Translations under genes and position numbers: made by a program
Source: Peptococcaceae bacterium
GTDB taxonomy: Bacteria > Bacillota > Peptococcia > Peptococcales > Peptococcaceae
Length of the DNA stretch: 64,000 nucleotides
NCBI GenBank assembly: GCA_017399005.1
Contig: JAFQEO010000039.1
Coordinates: forward strand, 43,536 to 107,535
Direction: 5' to 3'
Notes under the pieces: generated by a model
Seen by the model: the letters and a program-made list of their open reading frames with translations, nothing else
The model's database searches: none
Told to the model about the DNA's origin: nothing
Shown here: piece by piece, positions 1 through 8,274 of the stretch
How the letters are laid out: every line of letters starts with the position of its first letter
Numbering within the stretch: the stretch's first letter is position 1

Positions 1-360
1 ATATGCCACTGTACTCCGTCCTTTATTAATCAATCTGCCAATTTCTGAATCTGTCAGACAAAAAAAATATGCCAGAACAATAATCTTTCTATTCTCCTCA
101 CTTAAATACATCAAGGCATCAAATAGATATTCATCTCTGATTCCCCAAAGCGATGATTGCATCGCCAGATACCCTGAATATTCATATGCCACCTCCGTAT
201 ATATCATGGATTCTAAGTAAGGCTCTTCTATGTCCATAAGTATTTCATTTTGTTCCTTTCTCCCCTTATGCCAATAATATCTGGTTTTTTCATTTTTCAA
301 AGATCTGAAAATATAAACATAAAACTGTTTTTCTACACGTTCCTGAATATCTTCCGTCAT
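1..360 (-). CDS. Sigma-70-like HTH regulator, partial (runs off left edge)
   Basis: Translated from the minus strand: starts ATG at 360 with AAAGGAGG just upstream and stays open to base 1 (120 codons, C-terminus missing). It begins MTEDIQERVEKQFYVYIF and includes a region-4-like helix-turn-helix (LTDSEIGRLINKGRSTVAY). Short sigma-like proteins of this type (Tn916 orf7-like and relatives) regulate conjugative transposons and usually lie just before the excisionase and integrase genes. That position would put recombination genes immediately left of the window (inference). Assignment to the sigma-like family is by motif only. Confidence 0.7.
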   Translation of the reverse strand, partial: MTEDIQERVEKQFYVYIFRSLKNEKTRYYWHKGRKEQNEILMDIEEPYLESMIYTEVAYEYSGYLAMQSSLWGIRDEYLFDALMYLSEENRKIIVLAYFFCLTDSEIGRLINKGRSTVAY

Positions 361-505
361 ATCTTTTCCTCCTTTGTAAAGAAAGGAGAAGAAAAGATAT
401 GCTTACTTCCAAAATCATTTCCAAAAACCAATATTCATCTTCCGTGGAACTTCATCTATATTTTTACGCAAATTTTCAGTTAATTCAAACATAAACCATG
501 CTTTT

Positions 506-534
506 TTGAAAATAATCCGTGTTTGTGGTAAAAT
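506..534 (+). promoter_or_regulatory. Sigma-A promoter for agr system 1
   Basis: TTGAAA at 506-511, a 17-base spacer and TAAAAT at 529-534, 40 bases ahead of the agrA start. This is a near-consensus housekeeping promoter, so the response regulator and kinase should be made at a basal level. Confidence 0.7.
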
Positions 535-573
535 ATTCATATAAAATAGCGAAAATGAGAGGGGGCTATACCT

Positions 574-1296
574 ATGAGAATTGCAATTTGCGACGATGTA
601 TTACAATCCAGAACTCATCTTGAACAAGCGGTTCGCTCTTATTTTGTAAATAAACATTATACCTTATCAAATTTAGAACTGTATTCGGACGCCCTGCAAC
701 TGCTGGCTGCACTTTCTCAGAAAAAGTATTTTGATATTATTTTTCTGGATATCGAAATGCCTGGTATAAACGGGCTCGAATGTGCTGAAAAAATACGCGA
801 ACATTCTCTTGATACAATGATAATTTTTGTAACAAACCATGACCAGTATGTCCGCGCTGCTTTTTCAGTTGAAGCTTTCGATTATATTGATAAACCTGTT
901 TCCTGCGACAAAATTGTTCCTGTATTGGATCGATGCCTTAAAAAATATCAGGCGTTATATACCAGAATTCTTTTCACTTCTAATAAACAGCATATTACCC
1001 TTATGCCAAAAGAAATCGTTTACGTTGAAAGCTTTCGTAAAGAGGTAGTTTTCCATCTGATATCCGGAGCCACATATAAGTTGACCTATAAAATTGGTGA
1101 CTGTGAAAAGCAACTGGTAAACTACAATTTCAGCCGATGCCATTTAAGTTATCTTATTAATTTGAATTATATTAATAGTATTCAAGATAAACTAATTTTC
1201 TTAAAATATTCTCCTAAACCCGTCACCATCGGCGGAAGATACCGTGAAAAATTTCTGGACGATTTTATGCGCTTTCAAACACAAAAGAGGAGATGA
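574..1296 (+). CDS. agrA: AgrA-like LytTR response regulator (agr system 1)
   Basis: DNA-binding response regulator of 240 residues. The N-terminal receiver has the acidic pair near residues 7-8 and phosphoacceptor Asp59 in FLDIEMPG. The C-terminal LytTR domain includes the typical IVYVESFRKEVVFHL segment and a RCHLSYLINLNYI segment. AgrA proteins are phosphorylated by AgrC and activate agr transcription. GAGAGGGGG precedes the start. It overlaps agrC by four bases and opens an A-C-B-D operon. Near-consensus length for the family. Confidence 0.93.
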   Translation: MRIAICDDVLQSRTHLEQAVRSYFVNKHYTLSNLELYSDALQLLAALSQKKYFDIIFLDIEMPGINGLECAEKIREHSLDTMIIFVTNHDQYVRAAFSVEAFDYIDKPVSCDKIVPVLDRCLKKYQALYTRILFTSNKQHITLMPKEIVYVESFRKEVVFHLISGATYKLTYKIGDCEKQLVNYNFSRCHLSYLINLNYINSIQDKLIFLKYSPKPVTIGGRYREKFLDDFMRFQTQKRR

Positions 1297-2585
1297 CAAC
1301 CAATATGAATTTTCTCATTGATATTTTTGGCTGCAGTGTCGAAATTATTTTGCTGTACTATTTCTATAGAAAATTATTAGGTAATTCTAAATATAATCAT
1401 TTCGTTGAAATTATTTGTTACATTGCAATGGGATTTTTTCTTTTATTTCTTTCAATTATCTCATTATCACCGATGGTTAGAACGTTTCTCGTTGTCTTAC
1501 CTATCTTATTTTTACTTTGTTTATATAAACAGGAACTTAAACTTAAGCTATTATATGGAATGGTATACTTGTCGATTCAAGTCATGTCCGAATCTTTTAC
1601 AAAATCCATATCGTTACTCCTTGATATTAATAACTTAGGGACTATTGGTTATATCGAAGGGGTTACTATTTCAAAAACAATTGCTTTGTTTGTAATCATA
1701 TTGTTTACACGGTTCCTACATGTACGTAATGTTCAATTTTCGAATTATCTCACATTTTCTTTGCTGTTAATTCCATTCTTTTCTTTAATTCTGATTTATG
1801 AATTGCGAGATATCATTTATATTCTGAATACACCTATCAATTATTTTAAATATTTACTCGCCGTAATCTTACTGATTGCTTCTAATCTGATTCTTTTCTA
1901 CCTTTTTGAGAAAAACTCGGAGCTTCATTGGGTGAAGGAAAGAATGCTGATCCAAGAAACACTTTTAACCGAACAGAAGAACTATTATGAAAAAGCGGTC
2001 TCTATGTATCAGGAAAACCGTCAGCTCGCTCATAACTTCAAGAACCATCTGTTAATTATCAACGGATATGTGCAAAATAATCAGTTATCTCCGTTGGCGA
2101 ACTATATCGGCAGCTTGACAGATATGATACAAAGCACTTCTACGATTTGTTCTGGTCATGCCTCTATTGATGCTGTCCTCTCCTCCAAAAAAGATGCTGC
2201 AAAGCAACAGTTAACTGAGTTCAATTTAATTGAAATGACACTTCCTATCGCAACTTTAACAGCCGAAGAGGACATCGCCATCATTCTTGCAACAAGCCTG
2301 GATAATGCTCTGGAAGCTACAGCTAAAATCTCAGATACTTCTTCTCGCTGGATCAATCTGTTATTACGTCACGATGCAGCCTATCTGTATCTGCAAATTG
2401 AAAACTCTACTGCCGAACCCGTACAAATATTGAATAATACAGTACGGACAACAAAATCTAATCCAGATAACCATGGTTTTGGACTTCGAACCATTCATAA
2501 TCTGGTAGCAGAACATAGTGGAAAAATAAAATTAACACATGAAGAAAATGTTTTTTCTCTCACGATTATGTTGCCAATCAATTAA
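1293..2585 (+). CDS. agrC: AgrC-like sensor histidine kinase (agr system 1)
   Basis: 430 residues: about six N-terminal membrane segments (residues 1-200), then a coiled linker, a His box (QLAHNFKNHLL, near residue 250) and a GHKL ATPase with LATSLDNALEA and GFGLRTIHNLV motifs. This is the AgrC design: the membrane half binds the cyclic autoinducer and the cytoplasmic half phosphorylates AgrA. Intact, unlike its counterpart in agr system 2. It overlaps agrA and is followed after 111 bases by agrB. Confidence 0.93.
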   Translation: MTTNMNFLIDIFGCSVEIILLYYFYRKLLGNSKYNHFVEIICYIAMGFFLLFLSIISLSPMVRTFLVVLPILFLLCLYKQELKLKLLYGMVYLSIQVMSESFTKSISLLLDINNLGTIGYIEGVTISKTIALFVIILFTRFLHVRNVQFSNYLTFSLLLIPFFSLILIYELRDIIYILNTPINYFKYLLAVILLIASNLILFYLFEKNSELHWVKERMLIQETLLTEQKNYYEKAVSMYQENRQLAHNFKNHLLIINGYVQNNQLSPLANYIGSLTDMIQSTSTICSGHASIDAVLSSKKDAAKQQLTEFNLIEMTLPIATLTAEEDIAIILATSLDNALEATAKISDTSSRWINLLLRHDAAYLYLQIENSTAEPVQILNNTVRTTKSNPDNHGFGLRTIHNLVAEHSGKIKLTHEENVFSLTIMLPIN

Positions 2586-2696
2586 TCCCTTATATTTCCT
2601 GTTTTTGACCTATACCTCGTATATGTAATCCGTACCAAATTTATATACAAATGAAAAAAAGCTATGCTATAGTTTTGGAAAAGGAGTTGTAAAGAT

Positions 2697-3293
2697 ATGC
2701 TTCACAACATTTCCGAAACGATAGCATCTTTTTTTGTTCAAAAACAGTTCATAACGAAAGAACAACTCACTGTATACACCTACTGCTTTGAATTTCTGCT
2801 GTCTATTTTATTATTCTGGACAAGCATTTTTCTCCTGGCCTGGGTTACAGGCAGTATCATCCCTACATTGTTTTATTACGTTACTTTTTACATTTTTCGA
2901 ACAGCAATTGGCGGCTATCATGCAAAAACACATTTGCGCTGTTATATACTTTCCATGTTAACCTTTAGTCTGTTTTTGATTATTTCTCATGTATTGCAGT
3001 TTTTTGCCGTGCACATGTTCTTTACACTTCCATTACTGATCTTGTCAGGGATTTTGATTTGGCGATATGCACCAATAGAACACAGCAATCGACCATTCAC
3101 ATCTCAGGAATATCTCAAATTCAGAAAACGGAGCCGGATTTTGTTAGTCGCTTTCTCGGTTGTCATCCTTGGACTGCATTATTCCACACAGACTCAAATT
3201 TATGGATTCTATGTGGTTTATGGCATTACGCAGGCAGTTATATCTTTGCTGGCTGCATATAAACTTACTACACGAAAGGAGTTAAAATCATGA
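2697..3293 (+). CDS. agrB: AgrB membrane peptidase (agr system 1)
   Basis: 198-residue multi-pass protein matching the AgrB family that trims AgrD at its C-terminus and forms the thiolactone ring. The catalytic pair is visible as His75 and Cys82 in IGGYHAKTHLRC. AAAGGAGTTG lies before the ATG. The stop overlaps the start of agrD (ATGA), so the processing enzyme and its peptide are translationally coupled. The upstream gap (2586-2696) has no strong sigma-A promoter, though a regulated one could lie there. Confidence 0.95.
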   Translation: MLHNISETIASFFVQKQFITKEQLTVYTYCFEFLLSILLFWTSIFLLAWVTGSIIPTLFYYVTFYIFRTAIGGYHAKTHLRCYILSMLTFSLFLIISHVLQFFAVHMFFTLPLLILSGILIWRYAPIEHSNRPFTSQEYLKFRKRSRILLVAFSVVILGLHYSTQTQIYGFYVVYGITQAVISLLAAYKLTTRKELKS

Positions 3294-3421
3294 AACGCTT
3301 TGCAACAAAAATTACAACCTCATTCTTAGCCTTCACATTTTTCTTAGGACAGTTAAGTACTAACTTAGCTTGTTTTGGTGATTATTATCAGCCTGAAGTA
3401 CCAGCAGAATTAAGAAAATAA
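3290..3421 (+). CDS. agrD: AgrD autoinducer precursor (agr system 1)
   Basis: 43-residue peptide too short for routine gene calling. It has an amphipathic N-terminus, then LACFGDYYQPEVPAELRK. By alignment with clostridial AgrD (C-x4 followed by a residue and QPExP) the predicted thiolactone is CFGDY, ring closed at Cys28, with the acidic YQPEVP tail removed by AgrB. Starts inside the agrB stop (ATGA). The ring prediction is inference; the neighbouring system 2 peptide has nearly identical flanks but a different ring. Confidence 0.93.
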   Translation: MKRFATKITTSFLAFTFFLGQLSTNLACFGDYYQPEVPAELRK

Positions 3422-3425
3422 GAGT

Positions 3426-3480
3426 AAAACAAATAATGGGGGAAGCTTTAATTAAAAAGCTTCCCCCATTATTTGTTTTT
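3426..3480. terminator. Bidirectional terminator between agr1 and the TIR operon
   Basis: A near-perfect inverted repeat of about 22 bases per arm (core GGGGGAAGCTT / AAGCTTCCCCC) with flanking A- and T-rich arms. It serves agrD on the plus strand and the convergent five-gene TIR operon on the minus strand. Confidence 0.9.
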
Positions 3481-3800
3481 TACAGTGTTAACAGTGTACC
3501 TATACCGCTTAAAATAGTTGCGATGTCTGCCATGCCAGATAAGCAGTTTTTTAATTTGTCACAACAGTCTTGCATTGTTTCCCGGTCATTTTCTCCCAAC
3601 GCCTCTGTAAGTTTCCGTAATAAAAACTTCTCTCTCCGTCTATCGCCTTCTAAACTTGTAATCTTCTGTTCCAGATTTGCCAGAAGAATCCGTATGGTTT
3701 CATCCTGCTCTATTGTTGTCTTTGTTTGTGTAACAGTTATTTCATTCTTGATATTACTTCCGGTAATTACGGCTCCCGAAAAATTTATCACATTATTCAT
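3480..3800 (-). CDS. Small helical protein with N-terminal FS-x-I-x-x-S motif (TIR operon)
   Basis: 106 residues, last gene of the TIR operon. Residues 4-22 (VINFSGAVITGSNIKNEIT) match the C-terminal residues 139-157 of the upstream gene product. Residues 30-85 are predicted charged helices, possibly coiled coil, and the C-terminus (GMADIATILSGIGTLLTL) is an amphipathic to hydrophobic helix. The layout, a short beta-prone motif plus a helical domain with a membrane-active tail, resembles amyloid-signalling effectors of bacteria and fungi, but no family was recognised with certainty. Starts 7 bases after the upstream stop. Confidence 0.7.
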   Translation of the reverse strand: MNNVINFSGAVITGSNIKNEITVTQTKTTIEQDETIRILLANLEQKITSLEGDRRREKFLLRKLTEALGENDRETMQDCCDKLKNCLSGMADIATILSGIGTLLTL

Positions 3801-3807
3801 ATTAGCC

Positions 3808-4284
3808 TCATTTCACGACCCTGTTACTGATATCAGAATCTTTAATTATGCTGTTTGAAAAATCAATTACAATATTCTGTGTCACTCGTTCATTCACGTT
3901 ATTCTTAATTACAACTAAAACTCTTTTTAAAAAACCTTCGTCTTTGCAAGGAAACTTTAATGTTAAACCGGAATTCAACTGAATTAATAAATATCGGCCA
4001 TTCTGCATGTATGAATAAACCTGCCAGCCAATATAACCAATACCCAGAAGAAATACAATCCACCCTACTACATCCGCTCCAGTCGCCTGAAAAAATAATC
4101 CAAGCAACGCCATGATTACTGCTGTTCCATTCGGCATAAATCTGTCTTTTATAACTGTTGCATAGGAAATATTTCTAATCTGCAAGAATGAGCCTTCATA
4201 TTCAAAAACATTATCTTTAATTACCAATTGATCAGTAACAATTTCTTTATCATTTTTATCAAATAACCCCATCATTTCCACCAT
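3808..4284 (-). CDS. DUF6232-like membrane protein (TIR operon)
   Basis: 158 residues. The N-terminus (about 15-45, IKDNVFEYEGSFLQIRNISYATV) looks like the PH-like strand pattern of DUF6232 proteins. Two adjacent membrane segments lie at about 54-70 and 72-90. A hydrophilic segment follows that ends in a 19-residue motif shared with the next gene (VIDFSNSIIKDSDISNRVV, 139-157). Function unknown; probably a membrane-anchored partner. The family name is recalled from sequence pattern and needs a profile search. It lies 19 bases after the ThsB-like TIR gene. Confidence 0.7.
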   Translation of the reverse strand: MVEMMGLFDKNDKEIVTDQLVIKDNVFEYEGSFLQIRNISYATVIKDRFMPNGTAVIMALLGLFFQATGADVVGWIVFLLGIGYIGWQVYSYMQNGRYLLIQLNSGLTLKFPCKDEGFLKRVLVVIKNNVNERVTQNIVIDFSNSIIKDSDISNRVVK

Positions 4285-4303
4285 CCTTAGTCTTGTTTAT
4301 TAT

Positions 4304-4915
4304 TTAGCGTTGTTTCACTAAATCATAGCCGCTGGCATCATTTTCACTTTTATCATAGGCATTATCAATATACTTTTGTGGGTTTGCAAGAAAGTCTTCT
4401 TCTGTTACAAATGCAATATAAGAACCGTTTAAATAATCATACGATTTGCACTTCTCACATGCGTATACTACCGGGTTCTGATTGTAACGATTTTTATTAA
4501 TAATATCAAACAGCTTGTCTGCGTGATACCTTGTATTAACATGCCCATCTTCCCTGGTTACCGTATATTGTAGCCAATCATAATTTCCGTCAACTTTTTG
4601 AATAACACCAACTACCCCATTGGTGTGTGATGTACGCCCTTTACGCGAAATACTCTTAAGACAATACTCAATCTCCCAGTCAATCCAGTTACTTTCTTTC
4701 ATATTCGGAGACAGAATCACAATTGTAACAGACGTATCATACATCATATCTTTCAGATTCTTCTTTATATTTTCTGTAGAAGTATCTGTTAAATCAGGAG
4801 AGTCACTTGTCTCCCCTTTATAATAGGTTGCATCATCACCTAATGCATCAATAATGTCATCGCGTAATTGACTTGCTTCACTATACTTATAGGAAATAAA
4901 TGTTTTATGCGACAT
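4304..4915 (-). CDS. TIR-domain protein, ThsB/DUF1863-like
   Basis: 203 residues. It opens with KTFISYKYSEASQLRDDII, the first strand and helix of a TIR fold, continues with VTIVILSPNMKESNWIDWEIEY, and carries the candidate catalytic Glu81/Glu83 in the WEIEY segment. This pattern is typical of the ThsB-like TIR proteins of Thoeris, which turn NAD+ into a signal molecule on phage infection. No ThsA-like SIR2/SLOG gene is present here, so classical Thoeris is ruled out. The start follows the membrane-protein stop by 1 base. Confidence 0.85.
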   Translation of the reverse strand: MSHKTFISYKYSEASQLRDDIIDALGDDATYYKGETSDSPDLTDTSTENIKKNLKDMMYDTSVTIVILSPNMKESNWIDWEIEYCLKSISRKGRTSHTNGVVGVIQKVDGNYDWLQYTVTREDGHVNTRYHADKLFDIINKNRYNQNPVVYACEKCKSYDYLNGSYIAFVTEEDFLANPQKYIDNAYDKSENDASGYDLVKQR

Positions 4916-4916
4916 T

Positions 4917-5345
4917 TTAAACGGCTCCTTTCCACTTCAAATAAATTATCAGCACCGCTATTATGATTAAAGGTACATAAAACAGCCAAATCGATGGGGA
5001 AGAAAAACACTTTTCCACGGTAGCATCCGCATCATATGTTTCACAACACGATAGCTTGATTTTCAATGAAAAATCTACTGGCCTTTTTCCAGTCCGCACC
5101 TGTTCATACACATATCTGAATTTTCTTTCGATTTTCAGATAATAAATATCCAAAAACATAAACAATAAAATCGGTACTAACGCCAATCCTAACATTTCAA
5201 TACATAAGTCTTTGTAATTCCAGGTTGCCACACCAGCAACGATTGTCGCTGCAAACCCTTTAAAAATAGACGATATCGTAGACATCCTGCCGATTGGTTC
5301 TTGCAGCATCTGCAAATATAATATTTTTTTCTCTTCTTCTGTCAT
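4917..5345 (-). CDS. Three-TM protein in TIR operon (SLATT-like)
   Basis: 142 residues from the ATG at 5345, chosen because GAAGGAAG lies 7 bases ahead; a longer TTG start at 5375 is possible but lacks a good site. Membrane segments at about 24-41, 49-69 and 118-137. The LDIYYLKIERKFRYVYEQVR stretch after TM2 recalls SLATT-type effectors, which are thought to damage the membrane in conflict systems. The SLATT link is tentative. Position between two TIR genes with 1-base and 39-base spacing suggests it works with them, perhaps as the membrane effector. Confidence 0.75.
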   Translation of the reverse strand: MTEEEKKILYLQMLQEPIGRMSTISSIFKGFAATIVAGVATWNYKDLCIEMLGLALVPILLFMFLDIYYLKIERKFRYVYEQVRTGKRPVDFSLKIKLSCCETYDADATVEKCFSSPSIWLFYVPLIIIAVLIIYLKWKGAV

Positions 5346-5384
5346 TAAACATCTTCCTTCGTATCTACAAATCAATGCAAATTA

Positions 5385-6206
5385 CTACTTACACACTCGT
5401 TCCTTTATTTCCATTAACTTATACAATGAATCAAGCGGATATTGCTGTTTCTCATCCGATAACTTTCTAGCCCAGTTCAAAAGGTTATCACAAGAAATTG
5501 TTTTCATATGATCTAAACTAAGTGGATGCAAAATTTGCAGATTATAGACATTCTTATATCCTTCTGACGCATGTTCCAAAAGAAACTTCTCTCTATGTGC
5601 CTCCTTACTTTTTCTTTGAATAATCTGTGATAATCCAATTTCCGAATACAGCCAAGGCGAATATGTGTAGCATTCCTCAAAGCGTTCATCCCTAGTTGTA
5701 GAATTGCCTGTATTAATAAAAAACAAACACTCTGTTTTATCCATCATTTTTGCCAACGCATTGTTCAGCATCATATGAACATGGCTCGTTGTCACATTTC
5801 TTTTTGTGTAATTGTACATCTGCGATCTAGAGTTCCAACAATATTCATCATCTAATTTTTTTAAAAGTATATCGGAGTACCCCCACACCCCAGAATCTAC
5901 AAATGCTTTTACATCGCATTCTTCATACAACCACCCAGAAAGAGCAATAACAAACTCTTCGTCCCTATGAGAATGTGAAAGAAAAATATCCGCTTCCACT
6001 GCAGGGAACCAATCATCTTCTATCATTTTCCCATCGAGAATGTCATTTTCCACAACATATTTATCCAGAATTCCTTCTACTTCTGTTTTATCTCTTTCGA
6101 AAAGCTGCGCTCCTTTTTGATAATAATAGTCTCTTCTACTTTCATCATTTTCAAAAAGTTCTGTCAGACCACCATTCTCTACGCTCAAATTAAAACAGGT
6201 ATACAT
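5385..6206 (-). CDS. TIR-domain protein, first gene of TIR operon
   Basis: 273 residues. After a 65-residue N-terminal helical region comes a TIR-like domain: ADIFLSHSHRDEEFVIALSG (72-91), a DVKAFVDSGVWG segment (98-109), then TECLFFINTGNS (158-169) and SPWLYSEIGLSQ with a likely catalytic Glu189. TIR enzymes cleave or cyclise NAD+; here it could be sensor, signal maker or effector. GGAAGGAAG precedes the ATG. It leads a five-gene operon. It is unlike the second TIR protein in sequence, so the pair is not a simple duplication. Confidence 0.85.
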   Translation of the reverse strand: MYTCFNLSVENGGLTELFENDESRRDYYYQKGAQLFERDKTEVEGILDKYVVENDILDGKMIEDDWFPAVEADIFLSHSHRDEEFVIALSGWLYEECDVKAFVDSGVWGYSDILLKKLDDEYCWNSRSQMYNYTKRNVTTSHVHMMLNNALAKMMDKTECLFFINTGNSTTRDERFEECYTYSPWLYSEIGLSQIIQRKSKEAHREKFLLEHASEGYKNVYNLQILHPLSLDHMKTISCDNLLNWARKLSDEKQQYPLDSLYKLMEIKERVCK

Positions 6207-6237
6207 ATAAATCGACTTCCTTCCTTTTCAAAAATAA

Positions 6238-6273
6238 AAGTGCTATAATCAACCTACATTGACTATAGCACTT
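6238..6273. repeat. 36-bp palindrome in leader of TIR operon
   Basis: Inverted repeat with arms AAGTGCTATAATC and GACTATAGCACTT, 32 bases upstream of the first TIR gene. It may be an operator or a leader hairpin. On the minus strand it follows a possible promoter (6295-6324). There is no T-run that would make it an ordinary terminator. Confidence 0.6.
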
Positions 6274-6294
6274 CCGGAATATTTTTTCTCAATT

Positions 6295-6324
6295 TTAGTA
6301 CACTTCGCTATTACGCGGTATCAA
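6295..6324 (-). promoter_or_regulatory. Possible promoter of the TIR operon
   Basis: Reading the minus strand: TTGATA (6324-6319), 18-base spacer, TACTAA (6300-6295). It lies just ahead of the 36-bp palindrome and about 90 bases before the first TIR start. The spacer is one base longer than ideal. Confidence 0.4.
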
Positions 6325-6409
6325 TTTGTTTTTTGAAATATTTTCCTATTTCACTTCTAATCTGTAACAACTATTACGTTTATAAAGCTGGACTGGTTAA
6401 GATGTTTCT

Positions 6410-6814
6410 TCATAATTCATGATACTTTCGTTTTTTCATATAAATCACCGTAATTATGAACGCAACTGCCATCATAGCAAGATACGCATAATATCCCGGT
6501 AGTATATAGCGCATTTCAAATGAAATGTCACCAATAAAAAAGCTGTAACGCTTCCACCAGATATAAATCGCCAGAAACGCATTCAGAAAAAGTGCACCAT
6601 AAACAGCAAGTAGATACTTTGGCTGCCATCGTTCCCACAATAGATATTCGAACAACGCCACGCCAAACAGATACAAAAAATTACCGATTAAAACCGTTTC
6701 AATACCACGGCATGTATTGATATTGGGTGTCCCGAACCATGTAAAAAATATACCAATCTGCCCAAAACAAAAAATAAATTTTAAGAAATACTTATCTATC
6801 CGGAGCTTTTTCAT
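6410..6814 (-). CDS. Four-TM membrane protein of unknown function
   Basis: 134 residues with hydrophobic stretches at about 11-27, 42-60, 66-86 and 105-127 separated by short loops, and a basic C-terminus (MKKRKYHEL). No family recognised. It is downstream of the ECF anti-sigma gene on the same strand with a 100-base gap, so it may be part of the same regulon. Its own ribosome site (GAAAGGATTT) is acceptable. Confidence 0.6.
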   Translation of the reverse strand: MKKLRIDKYFLKFIFCFGQIGIFFTWFGTPNINTCRGIETVLIGNFLYLFGVALFEYLLWERWQPKYLLAVYGALFLNAFLAIYIWWKRYSFFIGDISFEMRYILPGYYAYLAMMAVAFIITVIYMKKRKYHEL

Positions 6815-6914
6815 AGGTTAAATCCTTTCATTCTTTATATAGCAATAAGTTATTACTTGTCATATCAATGTTTTGTAAAGCACTGTGAAGCCAGTATCGG
6901 CAGTTTAAAACCTT

Positions 6915-7610
6915 TTAATTTATACACATTTCTAATATTTTCATAATTTCTTCTGCAGATAAATTACTCTGCCCCGTTATCTGATTTGATTCATGAATCC
7001 ACAGATAACTATATACGCCGTCTTTCAAAATCAACTGCACTTCTTCTGTGCCTATATAGCGAATCTCTGGCTGAACACCCTCTGTATCAATGATATATGT
7101 CATGCCATTTTCATCCGTTAATAATCGCTGTTCAAATTCGAAATAGCTATTTTCATTTTGAAACAGTATATGCATACTGGATTCCGTTTCCCGATAGCTT
7201 GTCTGCTGCATGCCTTCCGGCAGATAATTCAGCGTTATCGGCTTAAATTCACTATCAGCGGCTTTATTTGATTGATACCGATATTCTGTATACTCGATTA
7301 CAACCGTTTCTATTACCTCTACCAGTTTCTGATAGCCGGCCAGAACCGCCTCCGGCATTGTAACACAAGCCAGTAAAAAACATAACAGAACTGCTGCCAT
7401 ACCGTTTCGAACATAATACCGCCACCCCATGGACACTTTTGCTGGCGGTACTGTTCCATCTTTCACCTGCTGAATCAGTTCCTCCATTTTTCTTTCAAAC
7501 TCTTCTGAAAATTCATGTTCCATACACTCTTCTTCATCCGGTAATTGCGCTAAAAGGATTTCGTCTGCTCTTCTTGCCGCCCGTCGCAGCTGTTCTTCTG
7601 TAAATTTCAT
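6915..7610 (-). CDS. Membrane anti-sigma factor, DUF4367-like
   Basis: 231 residues. A charged cytoplasmic N-terminus (1-65, EEQLRRAARRADEILLAQLP) is followed by one membrane segment (about 70-90) and an extracytoplasmic domain whose LNYLPEGMQQTSYRE and YIIDTEG features match DUF4367 proteins. Such proteins are encoded next to ECF sigma factors and hold them inactive. It begins 3 bases after the sigma stop, a standard sigma/anti-sigma pair. The inducing signal is unknown. Confidence 0.82.
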   Translation of the reverse strand: MKFTEEQLRRAARRADEILLAQLPDEEECMEHEFSEEFERKMEELIQQVKDGTVPPAKVSMGWRYYVRNGMAAVLLCFLLACVTMPEAVLAGYQKLVEVIETVVIEYTEYRYQSNKAADSEFKPITLNYLPEGMQQTSYRETESSMHILFQNENSYFEFEQRLLTDENGMTYIIDTEGVQPEIRYIGTEEVQLILKDGVYSYLWIHESNQITGQSNLSAEEIMKILEMCIN

Positions 7611-7613
7611 CTG

Positions 7614-8147
7614 TCATACCTCCTCCAGCAATATCCGGAGTTGCCGACGGCCCCTGCTTAACAGTTGATCCACTTTTGACACCGTATAATCTAAAAGTGC
7701 AGCTATCTCCCGATTACTGTACCCTTGAGAGTACTTTAAAATAATAACCTGCTGATATGTCGGTGATAATTTCAAAATAGCTTCCGTCAAAAGCAGTTCC
7801 TGCTCGTTGTCATGTTCCTTTTCCATATGCATCGCCGCCTCCATGACAGTTGTGCGATTATATTCACGCTGCCGTGTCCGATACAATTCGATTGCCCGTC
7901 GTTCGGTAATCGTTACCGCTAGACGCCTGGTACTGGCAGAATCCACTTCTCCAATCCTGTGTATATTCTGTGCAATCTGAAAAAATGCAATATTGACTGC
8001 ATCCTCAGCCAGATGCATATCCTGCAGCAAATTATTTGCACAATGGAGCATTAACCCCTTATATCGATAATATAGCTCTTCAAATTTGCTTTGATTCGCT
8101 TCATCATCAATCATCGCTAAACATATCGTTAATATCTTCAAATGCAT
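7614..8147 (-). CDS. ECF-type RNA polymerase sigma factor
   Basis: 177 residues. Region 2 covers KFEELYYRYKGLMLHCANNL and LAEDAVNIAFFQIAQNI; region 4 covers LSPTYQQVIILKYSQGYSNREIAALLDY with a helix-turn-helix near residues 140-165. The N-terminal ICLAMIDDE segment is the usual start of this clostridial sigma group. GGAGGG sits very close to the first ATG, so the exact start is a little uncertain. Paired with the anti-sigma gene immediately downstream. Confidence 0.9.
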   Translation of the reverse strand: MHLKILTICLAMIDDEANQSKFEELYYRYKGLMLHCANNLLQDMHLAEDAVNIAFFQIAQNIHRIGEVDSASTRRLAVTITERRAIELYRTRQREYNRTTVMEAAMHMEKEHDNEQELLLTEAILKLSPTYQQVIILKYSQGYSNREIAALLDYTVSKVDQLLSRGRRQLRILLEEV

Positions 8148-8274
8148 CCCTCCAAAAAACCTCTCTATATTCCATATCGATTTAACGTTGTAAATTCTGA
8201 CAATATGTAAAAATATTTTTCATAAACAATATGCCGCAGCAGAATTCTATGTTATCCACCGCGGCACTTTTAAT

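Noticed and set aside
3436..3858. Plus-strand frame over the end of the TIR operon
   Set aside because: Shadow of the two real minus-strand genes and their shared terminator; no start signal.
4304..6206. Classical Thoeris
   Set aside because: ThsB-like TIR is present but there is no ThsA-type SIR2/SLOG gene in or around the operon.
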